DNA of 32,728 bases, taken from NCBI RefSeq assembly GCF_004363245.1, contig NZ_SNYV01000005.1:1-32728 (forward strand), given 5' to 3'. Within the stretch, counting starts at the first letter, position 1, and the number at the start of each line of letters is the position of its first letter. Under the pieces are notes generated by a model. It worked only from the letters and a program-made list of their open reading frames with translations. It was not told where the DNA came from and did no database searches. This document shows positions 18,101 to 25,484 of this stretch, in pieces. The position numbers and the translations under genes were made by a program. Origin of the DNA: Sphingobacterium yanglingense (GTDB lineage: Bacteria > Bacteroidota > Bacteroidia > Sphingobacteriales > Sphingobacteriaceae).

Positions 18101-18518
18101 TTTAGAGCTTTCCTTTAACATCAGCTATAAGTATGGCTATGTGTTCCGCAGAACCTCCTTGGACAACAGCATGCTCTACGGAAGCGGGGGGACGGTATCT
18201 GCTGTGCTGACGGATTACGATCAAAGGTGGCAGCAAGCCGGCGATGAACTGTACACCGATGTGCCTGCATTAATCTATCCGGCCAATACATTTCGTACTC
18301 GGATCTACACCCAATCCGAATCGCTTGTCGAGTCGGGGGCAAACATACGGCTCGAAGACATACAGCTCGGCTACACTTTTTCGAGAATCCAATTGTCGGC
18401 ATATATCAATAATCTAGGAATACTGTGGCGAAAGAATAATAGAAATATAGACCCGGATTATCCGACCTCATTTCCCGCTATGCGCACCTATGCTATAGGA
18501 CTTAAGGTTTCACTATAA
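15120..18518 (+). CDS. SusC/RagA family TonB-dependent outer-membrane transporter
   Basis: 1132 aa from the ATG at 15120 (a TTG 12 nt upstream is also in frame). An unusual N-terminal stretch of about 65 residues precedes the hydrophobic signal segment LYHIIIIFCVLFSGL, with cleavage near VRAQ. Next come a carboxypeptidase-regulatory-like domain (LLRGVVSSFQDGQAIEGASV), a TonB plug (ERATGSFVQIDN, IHGRSTLRGNAQALIILD, LKDAAAASAWGARAGNGVIV) and a 22-strand-type barrel ending AMRTYAIGLKVSL. It imports a nutrient, glycan, peptide or chelate with SusD; the substrate is not readable from sequence. SusD follows after 11 nt. No sigma/anti-sigma pair is upstream, and no N-terminal STN domain was seen, so regulation probably differs from FecR-type systems. 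Confidence 0.93.
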   Translation: MRHFFRGGRGMAVGQIERVNMLSRSKFPILGTGGTSLRDKDLSSCPVGQSNRLLRFAKNGTRRSDLYHIIIIFCVLFSGLSVTPVRAQESGGLNQTLLRGVVSSFQDGQAIEGASVIVDKKHTRTDREGQFTISVDKPTGVVIIKHIGYKEQSVAYENTSTFIKIHLQPSENTIEEVEVVSTGYQTIPKERATGSFVQIDNKLLNRKISTNLLDRLDGITSGLQFRSGLGGTERYNATFIQIHGRSTLRGNAQALIILDNFPYDGDISSINPNDIESITVLKDAAAASAWGARAGNGVIVITTKKGKLNSRTNVNAVANSTFGEKPNLFSAGTPQLSSSDYIEVEQFLFNKGAYNTRLKNGYQGFSPAVDIFWRTREKMISPADSLQLISALKDYDSRNDLLKYYYQNTLNQQYNVSLNGGGANNRFFASFGYDDNRAHIVNSHTKRYSANVNNDYSFFNQRMELSTNLALTSAKAGAGAQVGTLYPYDRFVDDNGQAMALTNASGLSPYFTDSFGDGQLLDWKYRPMDELDQGSTNTTDRISYRLNAALSYKITDYLKAAIRYGYERGSTDNDNYYNQDSFYARDMINRFAQKNNSTQQFDFVLPKGGIFRNNNEGFHTSNGRLQLDFNKKWINHELNAIAGTEIKDMQSHRNAAIYYGHDPVTLTNQNAAIDFTKTYNYSYGNGSARIDNGTTQYEAVDRFFSYFANASYTYLGRYTVSGSARRDESNLFGVKTNQKGVPLWSAGVLWTLSKEPFMEQLPLVNDLRLRATYGYTGNVNKSLSAYLTAQSNSGLINSYNQLFADIVNPPNPSLRWERVSNLNFGLEVRLLNNRLALTVDYWQKAGKDLIGPAAVAPQTGVTRFTGNTASTSSQGVDVQLRSVNLDGRLKWHTDVLFNTTKDKVTDYLLEMGTNYDIISIPTSNPLVGYPYWALFSFPYGGLNASGAPIGYLNGEQSVDYMGISNSMERTNLVYSGSKVPTAFGSVRNTFRHQALELSFNISYKYGYVFRRTSLDNSMLYGSGGTVSAVLTDYDQRWQQAGDELYTDVPALIYPANTFRTRIYTQSESLVESGANIRLEDIQLGYTFSRIQLSAYINNLGILWRKNNRNIDPDYPTSFPAMRTYAIGLKVSL

Positions 18519-18529
18519 AAGTATAAAAG

Positions 18530-19909
18530 ATGAAAATATATAAAAACATGTGGATGTTCCTTAGTCTATTTGGACTATTGAACTGTACCCAATCTGATTT
18601 TCTGGATGTCAAACCCAACTCGGGAATATTAGTGCCTCATACGTTGGACGATGTACAAAAGTTGCTTAATAATAATATTATGCAGACTATTTCTAGTGGC
18701 TTGGCCACCGTGTCGGCTGATGAATACGTGATTGATGAAGCCAACTGGAAAGCAGCACCTGCAATCGAACGGAATGCCTCGGTGTGGAACTCGGATATCT
18801 ATGAAGGAGAAGGGAAAATATTAGACTGGAATGTACCGTATCAAGTTGTCTTTTACGTCAATAATGCGTTAACAAAGCTGTCCGAGATGGATAAGAAAAC
18901 GCAATCTACAAAGCAATATAAAGAACTGAAAGGTTGGTCACTGTTTAAACGGGCCTATGCTAACTATGAACTTACTCGTTTGTTCTGTAAAATCTACGAT
19001 GAACGAACTGCCAGTGCCGATTTAGGTATTCCGATCCGTACGACCGCGGATATTGATGTTGTCGTACAACGATCTAGTGTAGAAGATACCTATGCGCATA
19101 TATTGGCCGACATACAGGAGGCAATTCCTCTATTGTCTACAGAGCGGACAGCAAATCTGCTAAAACCAAATCGTACAGCAGCCTATAGCTTATTGGCGAG
19201 GATCTATTTGGATATGGGTAAATATACGGAGGCAGAAAACTACGCGGATTCTGCGCTCAATCTTTATAATGTATTGTTGGATTATAATACTTTGAATCTA
19301 ACAACAAATACGCCTTTCTCACCCAACAACGTAGAGATTATTTATAGTACAATGACAGTTGGTCGCTATCAACTTACTATAACAGGTTTTTTTCCGCAGT
19401 TATATAAAATTGATCCGAAACTTATTGATTTATATGCAGAGGAAGACCTACGTTCAAAAATATATTTTATGACCCAATCTGGGGTGGTGGTCATGAAGAG
19501 AGCTTACAATGGCTTAGGGTCATTTGGATTTACGGGGCTTGCCACAGATGAGTTGTATTTAATTAAGGCAGAGTGTTTGGCAAGGAAATCTAAAGATGAA
19601 GAAGCGTTGGGATGGATGCATAGTCTTTTACAAAAGAGATATGCCACAGGTAAAGTGCCCACGCTAGAATTTCTTCGCAATAAAAGTGCTGTTCTGGAAT
19701 TGATCTTAGAAGAAAGGAGAAAGGAATTGGTCTGGCGTTCTATACGTTGGTCGGATATCAAACGTCTCAATCGGGATGGAAAACAGATTACTTTAAAGCG
19801 GGAAATAGGCGATAAAATACATACACTTTTGCCCGATGATCCAAAGTATATTTTCCCCATTCCTGATGATGAAATAGCATTCAGTGGTTTAATTCAAAAT
19901 AGAAGATAA
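18530..19909 (+). CDS. SusD/RagB family nutrient-binding lipoprotein
   Basis: 459 aa. The lipobox GLLNC places the acylated Cys at 19, followed by QSDFLDVKPNSGILVP, the standard SusD N-terminus. TPR-like helices form the core (RTAAYSLLARIYLDMGKYTE). The C-terminal region has the family motif ILEERRKELVWRSIRWSDIK and ends PIPDDEIAFSGLIQNRR. It caps the SusC barrel at the cell surface and binds substrate. It is shorter than glycan-type SusDs (about 500-600 aa), like those found in SusC-SusD-TlpA operons. It lies 3 nt before the thioredoxin gene. Confidence 0.93.
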   Translation: MKIYKNMWMFLSLFGLLNCTQSDFLDVKPNSGILVPHTLDDVQKLLNNNIMQTISSGLATVSADEYVIDEANWKAAPAIERNASVWNSDIYEGEGKILDWNVPYQVVFYVNNALTKLSEMDKKTQSTKQYKELKGWSLFKRAYANYELTRLFCKIYDERTASADLGIPIRTTADIDVVVQRSSVEDTYAHILADIQEAIPLLSTERTANLLKPNRTAAYSLLARIYLDMGKYTEAENYADSALNLYNVLLDYNTLNLTTNTPFSPNNVEIIYSTMTVGRYQLTITGFFPQLYKIDPKLIDLYAEEDLRSKIYFMTQSGVVVMKRAYNGLGSFGFTGLATDELYLIKAECLARKSKDEEALGWMHSLLQKRYATGKVPTLEFLRNKSAVLELILEERRKELVWRSIRWSDIKRLNRDGKQITLKREIGDKIHTLLPDDPKYIFPIPDDEIAFSGLIQNRR

Positions 19910-19912
19910 GGT

Positions 19913-21415
19913 ATGAAGCATTTACATATAATTCTGATAACACTAGGTTTGTTATCAAAGGTTAATGTTAGTTTGGCACAAAATAGTACATATGCTGTAG
20001 TTTATGACTTTCATGTGCATTGTCCAGAAGAGCTGCAGGAGGGCAAGGTTCAGATAGAGGTATTTAAGGATGGGATAAACTCATTTTTCGCAAAGAATAT
20101 TGAGTATATAGAGGTTGATATTATCGATAGCATTACTCGTGTGCATGTCCCTATTCCTGAGCGTATTAATTATGTAAGATTAGGGGCTTTTTTCGGACGA
20201 TTGGAGGGGGCTTATAGCCTTATTAACCTACATGTGGGTAACAACTTATTCCTTGTAGAAGATAAAGACACGATAGAAGTGCATTTGTACCCAAAAAAGA
20301 TTAGTCCTGTAATTTTTAAAGGCCAACAGGCCGCTAAATATACGTTACAGTATGATCTTGCGAGACGAATCATGATTAATGATCGAGTATTTAACCAGTA
20401 TAGAACGAGTAGTGGGCATCGTAAATTTAAAGAATCCTTTGCCGTGCTACAGCACTGGGTAGACTCGGCCTTTATACAGATTTCTAAACGTTTGGATACA
20501 GCTGGCCTAACTACTGAAATAAAAGAGTTATTAACATGTGATTACACGGCTTTTTTATATGATACGAAGAGGAATCTTATGCAGGGGATAGTAGAATCTT
20601 TTCCATACGATGTCGAAGCCCAGCAAAAGGTTTTAAAGGAAATATCCATCCGTCGATACCCCGTAAAAGATTTTAGTACAGCCTTAGTTGCAAAATCAAA
20701 GGGGTGGGTGGACATGCTATTGAAAAAGGAATGGTTAAAGTTTGCTTTGGAAAGACACCCAGAACGCGTGGAAATTGTAAAAGATAATGATTACGGTTTT
20801 GCTAACTATCTAGCAGAACGGTATACAGGAGTTATTCGCGATAAACTGTTCTACCTTGCCTTGGTACGTGAACGGGATAGGTTGGGCTTGCGAGCGGTGG
20901 CGCCGTCAATTTTAAAAGGCAGTCTTTATGCTGATGCTTTTAAGAACCTAGCTAAGCGATTGGAAGGCTCCGAAATTTTTGATGCAGAAATGCAAGATAA
21001 AGAGGGGGGGATCCATCGATTTGCAGATTACAAAGGGAAGGTATTGGTTATCGATATGTGGTATACAGGTTGCTTACCTTGTTTATATTTAGCGAAGGAA
21101 CTCAAAATTATTCAGGAAGAGATGAAGGAGAGGGATGATGTGGTGTTTATATCATTGAGCTTCGATAAGTATAAAGACGTATGGCTGAAAACACTACAGT
21201 CGGGAGAGTATACGCATGAAAAAGGTGTTAACCTATGGATGGGAGAGAAGGGGATGAAAAGTCCCATTTTGGAACATTATAACATACAGGGAGTGCCTCA
21301 GTTGATGGTCGTAAACAAAGATGGAATTCTTGTTTCACATAACCCATCAAGACCACTAAGTACCGATCCTCAAACAAGGATTGACTTTAAAAAGCTTGTC
21401 GAATCTTTTAGATAG
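19913..21415 (+). CDS. TlpA-family thioredoxin-like protein of the Sus operon
   Basis: 500 aa. A signal peptide (about 1-22, ending VSLAQ) is followed by a long N-terminal region (about 25-345) of beta then helical character without a recognised domain. A C-terminal thioredoxin fold follows, with WYTGCLPC (about 383-390) and the cis-proline motif GVPQLMVV. WxxGCxPC is the variant often found next to SusC/SusD genes in Bacteroidota. A role in reducing disulfides or handling a thiol-containing substrate or periplasmic partner is inferred. It is the last gene of the operon, with a terminator 20 nt downstream. Confidence 0.88.
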   Translation: MKHLHIILITLGLLSKVNVSLAQNSTYAVVYDFHVHCPEELQEGKVQIEVFKDGINSFFAKNIEYIEVDIIDSITRVHVPIPERINYVRLGAFFGRLEGAYSLINLHVGNNLFLVEDKDTIEVHLYPKKISPVIFKGQQAAKYTLQYDLARRIMINDRVFNQYRTSSGHRKFKESFAVLQHWVDSAFIQISKRLDTAGLTTEIKELLTCDYTAFLYDTKRNLMQGIVESFPYDVEAQQKVLKEISIRRYPVKDFSTALVAKSKGWVDMLLKKEWLKFALERHPERVEIVKDNDYGFANYLAERYTGVIRDKLFYLALVRERDRLGLRAVAPSILKGSLYADAFKNLAKRLEGSEIFDAEMQDKEGGIHRFADYKGKVLVIDMWYTGCLPCLYLAKELKIIQEEMKERDDVVFISLSFDKYKDVWLKTLQSGEYTHEKGVNLWMGEKGMKSPILEHYNIQGVPQLMVVNKDGILVSHNPSRPLSTDPQTRIDFKKLVESFR

Positions 21416-21435
21416 TCCGCGGTTTGTGTACAATA

Positions 21436-21475
21436 AAAGCCGTCTAGCGAGTTTAAATGCTAGACGGCTTTCAGG
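21436..21475. terminator. Bidirectional terminator between convergent units
   Basis: AAAGCCGTCTAGC (21436-21448) and GCTAGACGGCTTT (21459-21471) form a perfect 13-bp stem with a 10-nt loop. T-runs flank the stem on both strands (TTTC on plus, TTTTATTG on minus). It serves the Sus operon (+) and the small gene at 21493 (-). Confidence 0.9.
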
Positions 21476-21492
21476 AATGTAGTTGTTATCTT

Positions 21493-21861
21493 CTAGTTTG
21501 CGTACAGTGCTAAACTAGAGCTCGGATGTGGTGCCAGCCAACCTTGGGATACATAGTTGTCTATTTCAGTTTGGCTATAGCTGTCTTTTGCGGGAATTTC
21601 AGTCATACCTTCTTCCGTTGGTATATAGACACAATGCCTTGGATTTGTAGTATTACAATATAATCCCGTATTAACCGATGTTCTAGGTTGGAAATCAGTC
21701 CCTTTATTTACCAAATAATCTGGTGCTGTGACCACTTTTTCGGTTTTATTTTCACCTGGATCCGCTTTTTTTTCCGAAGCATTTACTGCAAAATATCCTA
21801 CACCCAATACGAGCATCAATCCCATGATGCCTTTTAGCCAATAATTTTTTAAATTTTCCAT
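21493..21861 (-). CDS. Small exported-type protein, DUF6520-like
   Basis: The ATG at 21861 (MENLKNYWLKGIMGLML) gives a 122-aa protein and follows an A-rich stretch typical of Bacteroidota start regions; the longer frame from 21912 is less likely. It has one hydrophobic segment (IMGLMLVLGVGYFAVNA) that can act as a signal peptide, then a polar mature part with two cysteines (GLYCNTTNPRHCVYI). The pattern resembles DUF6520-type small Bacteroidota proteins (recall, not verified). It lies about 100 nt downstream of the 63-aa ORF. Function is unknown. Confidence 0.65.
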   Translation of the reverse strand: MENLKNYWLKGIMGLMLVLGVGYFAVNASEKKADPGENKTEKVVTAPDYLVNKGTDFQPRTSVNTGLYCNTTNPRHCVYIPTEEGMTEIPAKDSYSQTEIDNYVSQGWLAPHPSSSLALYAN

Positions 21862-21966
21862 GTTTTTAGTTTTAATGTTGGTTACTCTACTTTTTAACTC
21901 CCAGAGTACCATAGGGAGCTACTTGCTATCATGAGCAGTCTCTACGTTGTACGGTGCCAGAGCTGT

Positions 21967-22158
21967 CTACAATGATCGTCCAAAATACCTTTTGGCCGGT
22001 ACGCCCTTTCCCCAAGTTGGCCTAGAACCCAAGTTCCGATCAGCATGTGCTGATGTATAAATGCATAAAGCAAAAATAGCCGCACAGCAGGTCCCGATGC
22101 TAGGCCAGACCGAACAGCCCATAGGTCGAAGCGAATATTCGTAAATCGCTGTAGTCAT
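21967..22158 (-). CDS. 63-aa Cys-containing peptide, translationally coupled
   Basis: The start overlaps the stop of the 297-aa gene in an ATGA arrangement, supporting real, coupled translation. The sequence begins MTTAIYEYSLRPMGCSVWPS, has a short hydrophobic stretch (GTCCAAIFALCIYTSAHA) resembling a signal or membrane segment, and ends in a basic tail (WGKGVPAKRYFGRSL). There are four cysteines. No family is recognised. It could be a secreted or membrane peptide. The overlap could also be chance. Confidence 0.45.
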   Translation of the reverse strand: MTTAIYEYSLRPMGCSVWPSIGTCCAAIFALCIYTSAHADRNLGSRPTWGKGVPAKRYFGRSL

Positions 22159-23048
22159 AAAAAATCACCTTCCTCTTGTTCATCCCTATAGTCCGTAGTG
22201 CGATAGGGATAGCCCTTTGGAAAGCAATCGTAGAGATGTAGGTAAGCGAGTACGATGGGACAGATTTTCTTTCGGTTGTACAGCGCTACGATGGACTGAA
22301 AATCTAAAAGATCCAGCTTTTTGGTGGCATAGGGTGTGATAATCGCTTTGAGCTCTTCCAGTATCTCGCGCTGTTGCCGTTCTTTTTGCGCTACCGGGAG
22401 TAGGGCGTAGGTCAGGTCATGGTAGGCTTCCTGCAGATCGGCTATGTGCAACAGTTCGATATCGTAGTATTCCAGTTGGTAACCCATATTTTTAAGGATA
22501 GCGATCAGCAGCTCGTAGGCATGTAGATCATCCATGAATTCGAATAATGGGCACAGGAGGATCAATGCGCGTAAGGTATATGTATCGCTATCTATCTCAT
22601 GCCGGTCGTATGCTACAGCCAATAGCTGTTCGGCTATGGCCTGCTCTGGAATATAATAGCGCTCGTCCTGCTCTGCGTGGTAGAGATTGGCCCCGTTGGT
22701 AATATCGCCAAGGAGTTCGCTCACGCAGAAGAGCAATTCCATATTGTCGTTGTACATAGGCGGAAAGGTGCCGTAAAAATAATTTTCAAACGTAAATGGA
22801 GAGTCCTCCTCTTCTTCTTCGTTCTCCAACTGGCTTGCATGGCAAGCATAGTAGCTATTTGGATGGGGTTTGTTAAAATCCTCATAGAGCGATAGACGCT
22901 CGTCCATCATATCGTGGTGATATCGGCTATCTTTCCAGCCTTCGGGTGTGATTTTTTCAAAGAGGCCGTCCAGTCGATCGTAAACTTGACTCAGGATGTT
23001 AAAAATTAGATGGTTGGGGAGCCGTTTGGGCATCATTGGTCTATTCAT
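22155..23048 (-). CDS. Conserved-looking acidic helical protein of unknown function
   Basis: 297 aa, very acidic (an EEEEED run near residue 77) and rich in Leu, Tyr and His; it is predicted mainly helical and soluble, with no signal peptide or membrane segment. No family is recognised. The start overlaps the AraC-family stop by 4 nt (ATGA), and its stop overlaps the 63-aa ORF likewise, so it is co-translated with the regulator. It may modulate that regulator or act on the peptide (inference from coupling only). Confidence 0.75.
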   Translation of the reverse strand: MNRPMMPKRLPNHLIFNILSQVYDRLDGLFEKITPEGWKDSRYHHDMMDERLSLYEDFNKPHPNSYYACHASQLENEEEEEDSPFTFENYFYGTFPPMYNDNMELLFCVSELLGDITNGANLYHAEQDERYYIPEQAIAEQLLAVAYDRHEIDSDTYTLRALILLCPLFEFMDDLHAYELLIAILKNMGYQLEYYDIELLHIADLQEAYHDLTYALLPVAQKERQQREILEELKAIITPYATKKLDLLDFQSIVALYNRKKICPIVLAYLHLYDCFPKGYPYRTTDYRDEQEEGDFL

Positions 23049-24052
23049 GGTAGATTTATTTTTTTGTTTTTAATCTGTGCTTTGAACTGTTGGCTGCTAA
23101 GACCAGTATGCGTACGGATAAAACGCCCCATCTCGCTGAGGCCACTGAAGCCAACCTGAATGGCTGTGGCAATGAGTTTATCATTTTCTGGTAAGCTACT
23201 GCGGATCAGATCCAATAGCAGCTCATTGCGGTATTGCTGCAGCGAATAGCCATATTGGTGCCGATGGAGCCGCCGTAGCTGTACCACACCTATGTGCAGT
23301 ACCTGCGCGATGTCTTTGAGTTGGGCCTGCGCGCCCTGCTGTATGATCAGTAGTTCGAGAAGCTGGCGGGCCTGGTACACCAAGGTGTGCTCATCATTCT
23401 GCCGCTCGGCGTGGTCCAGAAATTTGAACCGTGACAGATTGATCAAAAATATCAGATGGCGGAGCAGGATATGTTCATTGTCGAGGGTATAGGGGTTGAT
23501 TTTTTTGAAAAGCAGCTTTAGGTATCGTGTGGTCAGTTCGCCGGCGCGGAACCGTTTACTCTGTAGGGCATGTGGTGCTTGGTCTTTTTTCGCTTTTAAT
23601 AAGCTATCGAGAAAGGTAAAAGATTTATTGGCCGGAGGGCGGAACAAGCCGGCATCGAGGATAAAACCGATCAGGATATGATGCCCCGGTGGAATCCTCA
23701 GATTATAGGTGCCTTGAGATAGGTAATAATAGGCACCCTCGCCGGATTGGGTATGCAGATTGGTTTGCAACGATTGCGCTACGACATGGATCTCCCCATC
23801 GGAGAGCAGCGTGTAGAGTAGGTGCAGGTCGCCTTTGTTGATCTGCACTGGGATATCGGTAGAACGGTCTAGCCAGTATTCGTAATAGTATAGGTAAGCG
23901 TAGCGCCCATCAAAACATTGTTCAAAGATGCAGCCTTCAGCTACTGTCCAGTATTGACAGTCGGCATGGCGGATCAGGTGGCTCGCGGTGTAGGGCGGGT
24001 TTGGGATACCGTCGGTCCCTGGCCCAAGTAGTAGCTCATAGGTTTTTTCCAT
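23045..24052 (-). CDS. AraC-family transcriptional regulator
   Basis: 335 aa. The C-terminal 95 residues form an AraC/XylS double HTH: KDIAQVLHIGVVQLRRLHR (first HTH), then ENDKLIATAIQVGFSGLSEM and GRFIRTHTGLSSQQFKAQ (second HTH). The N-terminal about 235 residues form a unique sensor region without a recognised cupin. It is first in a minus-strand unit with 4-nt overlap to the next gene and faces a divergent plus-strand operon. The shared intergenic region holds repeated motifs that are good candidate binding sites for it. Confidence 0.88.
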   Translation of the reverse strand: MEKTYELLLGPGTDGIPNPPYTASHLIRHADCQYWTVAEGCIFEQCFDGRYAYLYYYEYWLDRSTDIPVQINKGDLHLLYTLLSDGEIHVVAQSLQTNLHTQSGEGAYYYLSQGTYNLRIPPGHHILIGFILDAGLFRPPANKSFTFLDSLLKAKKDQAPHALQSKRFRAGELTTRYLKLLFKKINPYTLDNEHILLRHLIFLINLSRFKFLDHAERQNDEHTLVYQARQLLELLIIQQGAQAQLKDIAQVLHIGVVQLRRLHRHQYGYSLQQYRNELLLDLIRSSLPENDKLIATAIQVGFSGLSEMGRFIRTHTGLSSQQFKAQIKNKKINLP

Positions 24053-24112
24053 ACTGGGAGATATTGGTTTTGGTCGATATTACCAATCATTGCTTCAAAA
24101 AATCAAATCAAA

Positions 24113-24216
24113 GTGTACATCGTACTTATTTAGGCGCAAGTCGTACACTACTGAGCGTAAGTCGTGCATGAGGCATTATTCGTAGCGCATATCGTACCGC
24201 TGGATACGATGTGCGC
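24113..24216. promoter_or_regulatory. Array of repeated operator-like motifs in the divergent promoter region
   Basis: Variants of one motif recur: GTGTACATCGTAC (about 24113), GCGCAAGTCGTACAC (24134), GCGTAAGTCGTGCAT (24155), GCGCATATCGTACC (24185) and, inverted, GATACGATGTGCGC (ending about 24216). They cluster within about 105 bp just upstream of the AraC gene and before the plus-strand unit. Likely bound by the adjacent AraC regulator (inference). Confidence 0.6.
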
Positions 24217-24224
24217 TTTTTTTC
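24185..24224 (+). terminator. Terminator-like or attenuator hairpin
   Basis: GCGCATATCGTA pairs with TACGATGTGCGC (one mismatch) around an 8-nt loop and is followed directly by TTTTTTTC. It points in the plus direction just ahead of the plus-strand genes, where no upstream plus gene needs termination, so it may act as an attenuator. It uses the last two operator-like motifs as its arms. Confidence 0.5.
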
Positions 24225-24259
24225 TTGATTTTCTTGCTGTTCCTTCAGTTTTGTAGCCA

Positions 24260-24478
24260 TTGGATCCAATCGGAGTTATTATCGCCGATCTCAGGGCAGG
24301 TACATTCCTGGGCGAGGCTTATGGTTCAACAAAATATACGATGAAAATGAACAAGGATCATGTATTGTACTGGGAACAGCAGCTGAAAGCAGGCAACGGT
24401 GTGTTGCGCTGGAAGGAGCTACTTCCGTTTCTGGAAGAGGTATTGCCTAAGCGACGCTGCCCCATAAAAACTATTTAA
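24260..24478 (+). CDS. Hypothetical small protein
   Basis: 72 aa if started at TTG 24260 (MDPIGVIIADLRAGTF); an in-frame ATG at 24341 would give 45 aa (MKMNKDHVLYWEQQLKAG), which looks more protein-like: amphipathic and basic at its end (KRRCPIKTI). No family is recognised. It precedes the acyltransferase-like gene by 77 nt with a hairpin between them. Confidence 0.4.
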   Translation: MDPIGVIIADLRAGTFLGEAYGSTKYTMKMNKDHVLYWEQQLKAGNGVLRWKELLPFLEEVLPKRRCPIKTI

Positions 24479-24514
24479 TTTGACCAAAAAGCAGCCTTTT
24501 ACTAACTAGGAGTA

Positions 24515-24534
24515 GGGCAGGTAGGAGCCTGCCC
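24515..24534 (+). promoter_or_regulatory. Hairpin between the small ORF and acyltransferase-like gene
   Basis: GGGCAGG (24515-24521) pairs with CCTGCCC (24528-24534) around a 6-nt loop. It is followed by CTCTATTATA, a poor T-tract, so it could weaken readthrough or stabilise an RNA end rather than terminate fully. Confidence 0.4.
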
Positions 24535-24555
24535 CTCTATTATACCACATATCTT

Positions 24556-25452
24556 ATGGAATGGAATACAACATGGGAATTTGCCCTTTTTTCGGCAAAC
24601 CTACACCGCTATTTACCGGAAATACCTTGGACCGAACATCCTCAGCTTTATCAGCAGTATACCGAGTATCATCAACCCCGCTTGTCGTATGACCGTTCGG
24701 CTTGGGAGACTACTGTGCTAGCCCCGTATACGACTACTGCTCCACGGATACTATGTCTGTACCACTTGGGGTACCATGCGCAGCTACCACGTGTACTGGC
24801 CGACAAGGGGTTATGCTTTGATGTGCTAATGGACAGAAAGGTATTCGAAGAGCAACGGGACCTTCTGGATCATCTGCGCGATGACATGAATAGCAACGAA
24901 AATACCTACCGCTTTCTATTCAGTGATAACCCGGCTGTACTCTTGCAGGTACGTACCACGCTCCAACAAGGTCGGCATCTGGTTGTATTTGCCGATGGCA
25001 ACAGTGGCACCGATACGGCTATGGCAAATAGACAGGAGGTCGATTTTTTAAACAGTCGCTTAGCGGTGCGTAAGGGAATAGCGCTCATCAGTCACCTGAT
25101 GATGACACCGGTCATACCGATATCCCATCGGGTGCAAGGGCAAAAGATACAGTTAGTCCTTGGTGAGGCCATATTCCCGGCAAATACCCCTAGAAAAGAA
25201 TATATAGCGGTCTGTATGCAGGCGCTATATGGATTTTTGAGTAGAGAGCTCGCGGTACAACCCTGGCTTTGGGAGTGCTGGTCTTACCTGCATGAGCTGA
25301 ATGCATTTGAGCCTGAGGCCGATGAAAGGGCAGATAGGGATATTGTAAAGCCGGAAGATGCCTTGCTCCCCATCAGCATAGCTGGTCAAATGGGGTATTT
25401 TGATCGATTAAGGTATCTTTTCTGTTACGAGATGAGAACTCAAAGGAAATAA
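24556..25452 (+). CDS. Lysophospholipid acyltransferase-like protein (HtrB/LPLAT superfamily), non-canonical
   Basis: 298 aa. The core resembles LPLAT proteins: CLYHLGYHAQLPRVL (about 67-81) occupies block I, LLQVRTTLQQGRHLVVFADG (about 129-148) block II, and FLNSRLAVRKGIALISHLM followed by TPVIPI block III. In block I the usual H-x4-(D/E) reads H70-LGYH-A75, so the catalytic acid is missing unless another residue serves. No transmembrane anchor is evident. It may acylate an unusual acceptor or be a catalytically altered relative. The gene lies just upstream (32 nt) of a kinase/regulator pair, suggesting one operon. Confidence 0.6.
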   Translation: MEWNTTWEFALFSANLHRYLPEIPWTEHPQLYQQYTEYHQPRLSYDRSAWETTVLAPYTTTAPRILCLYHLGYHAQLPRVLADKGLCFDVLMDRKVFEEQRDLLDHLRDDMNSNENTYRFLFSDNPAVLLQVRTTLQQGRHLVVFADGNSGTDTAMANRQEVDFLNSRLAVRKGIALISHLMMTPVIPISHRVQGQKIQLVLGEAIFPANTPRKEYIAVCMQALYGFLSRELAVQPWLWECWSYLHELNAFEPEADERADRDIVKPEDALLPISIAGQMGYFDRLRYLFCYEMRTQRK

Positions 25453-25484
25453 TTTTATAAATTAGGATTTGTCATCTACACGTT

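Noticed and set aside
15882..18402. Several minus-strand ORFs of 60-93 aa inside the SusC gene
   Set aside because: All are shadows of a well-supported SusC frame.
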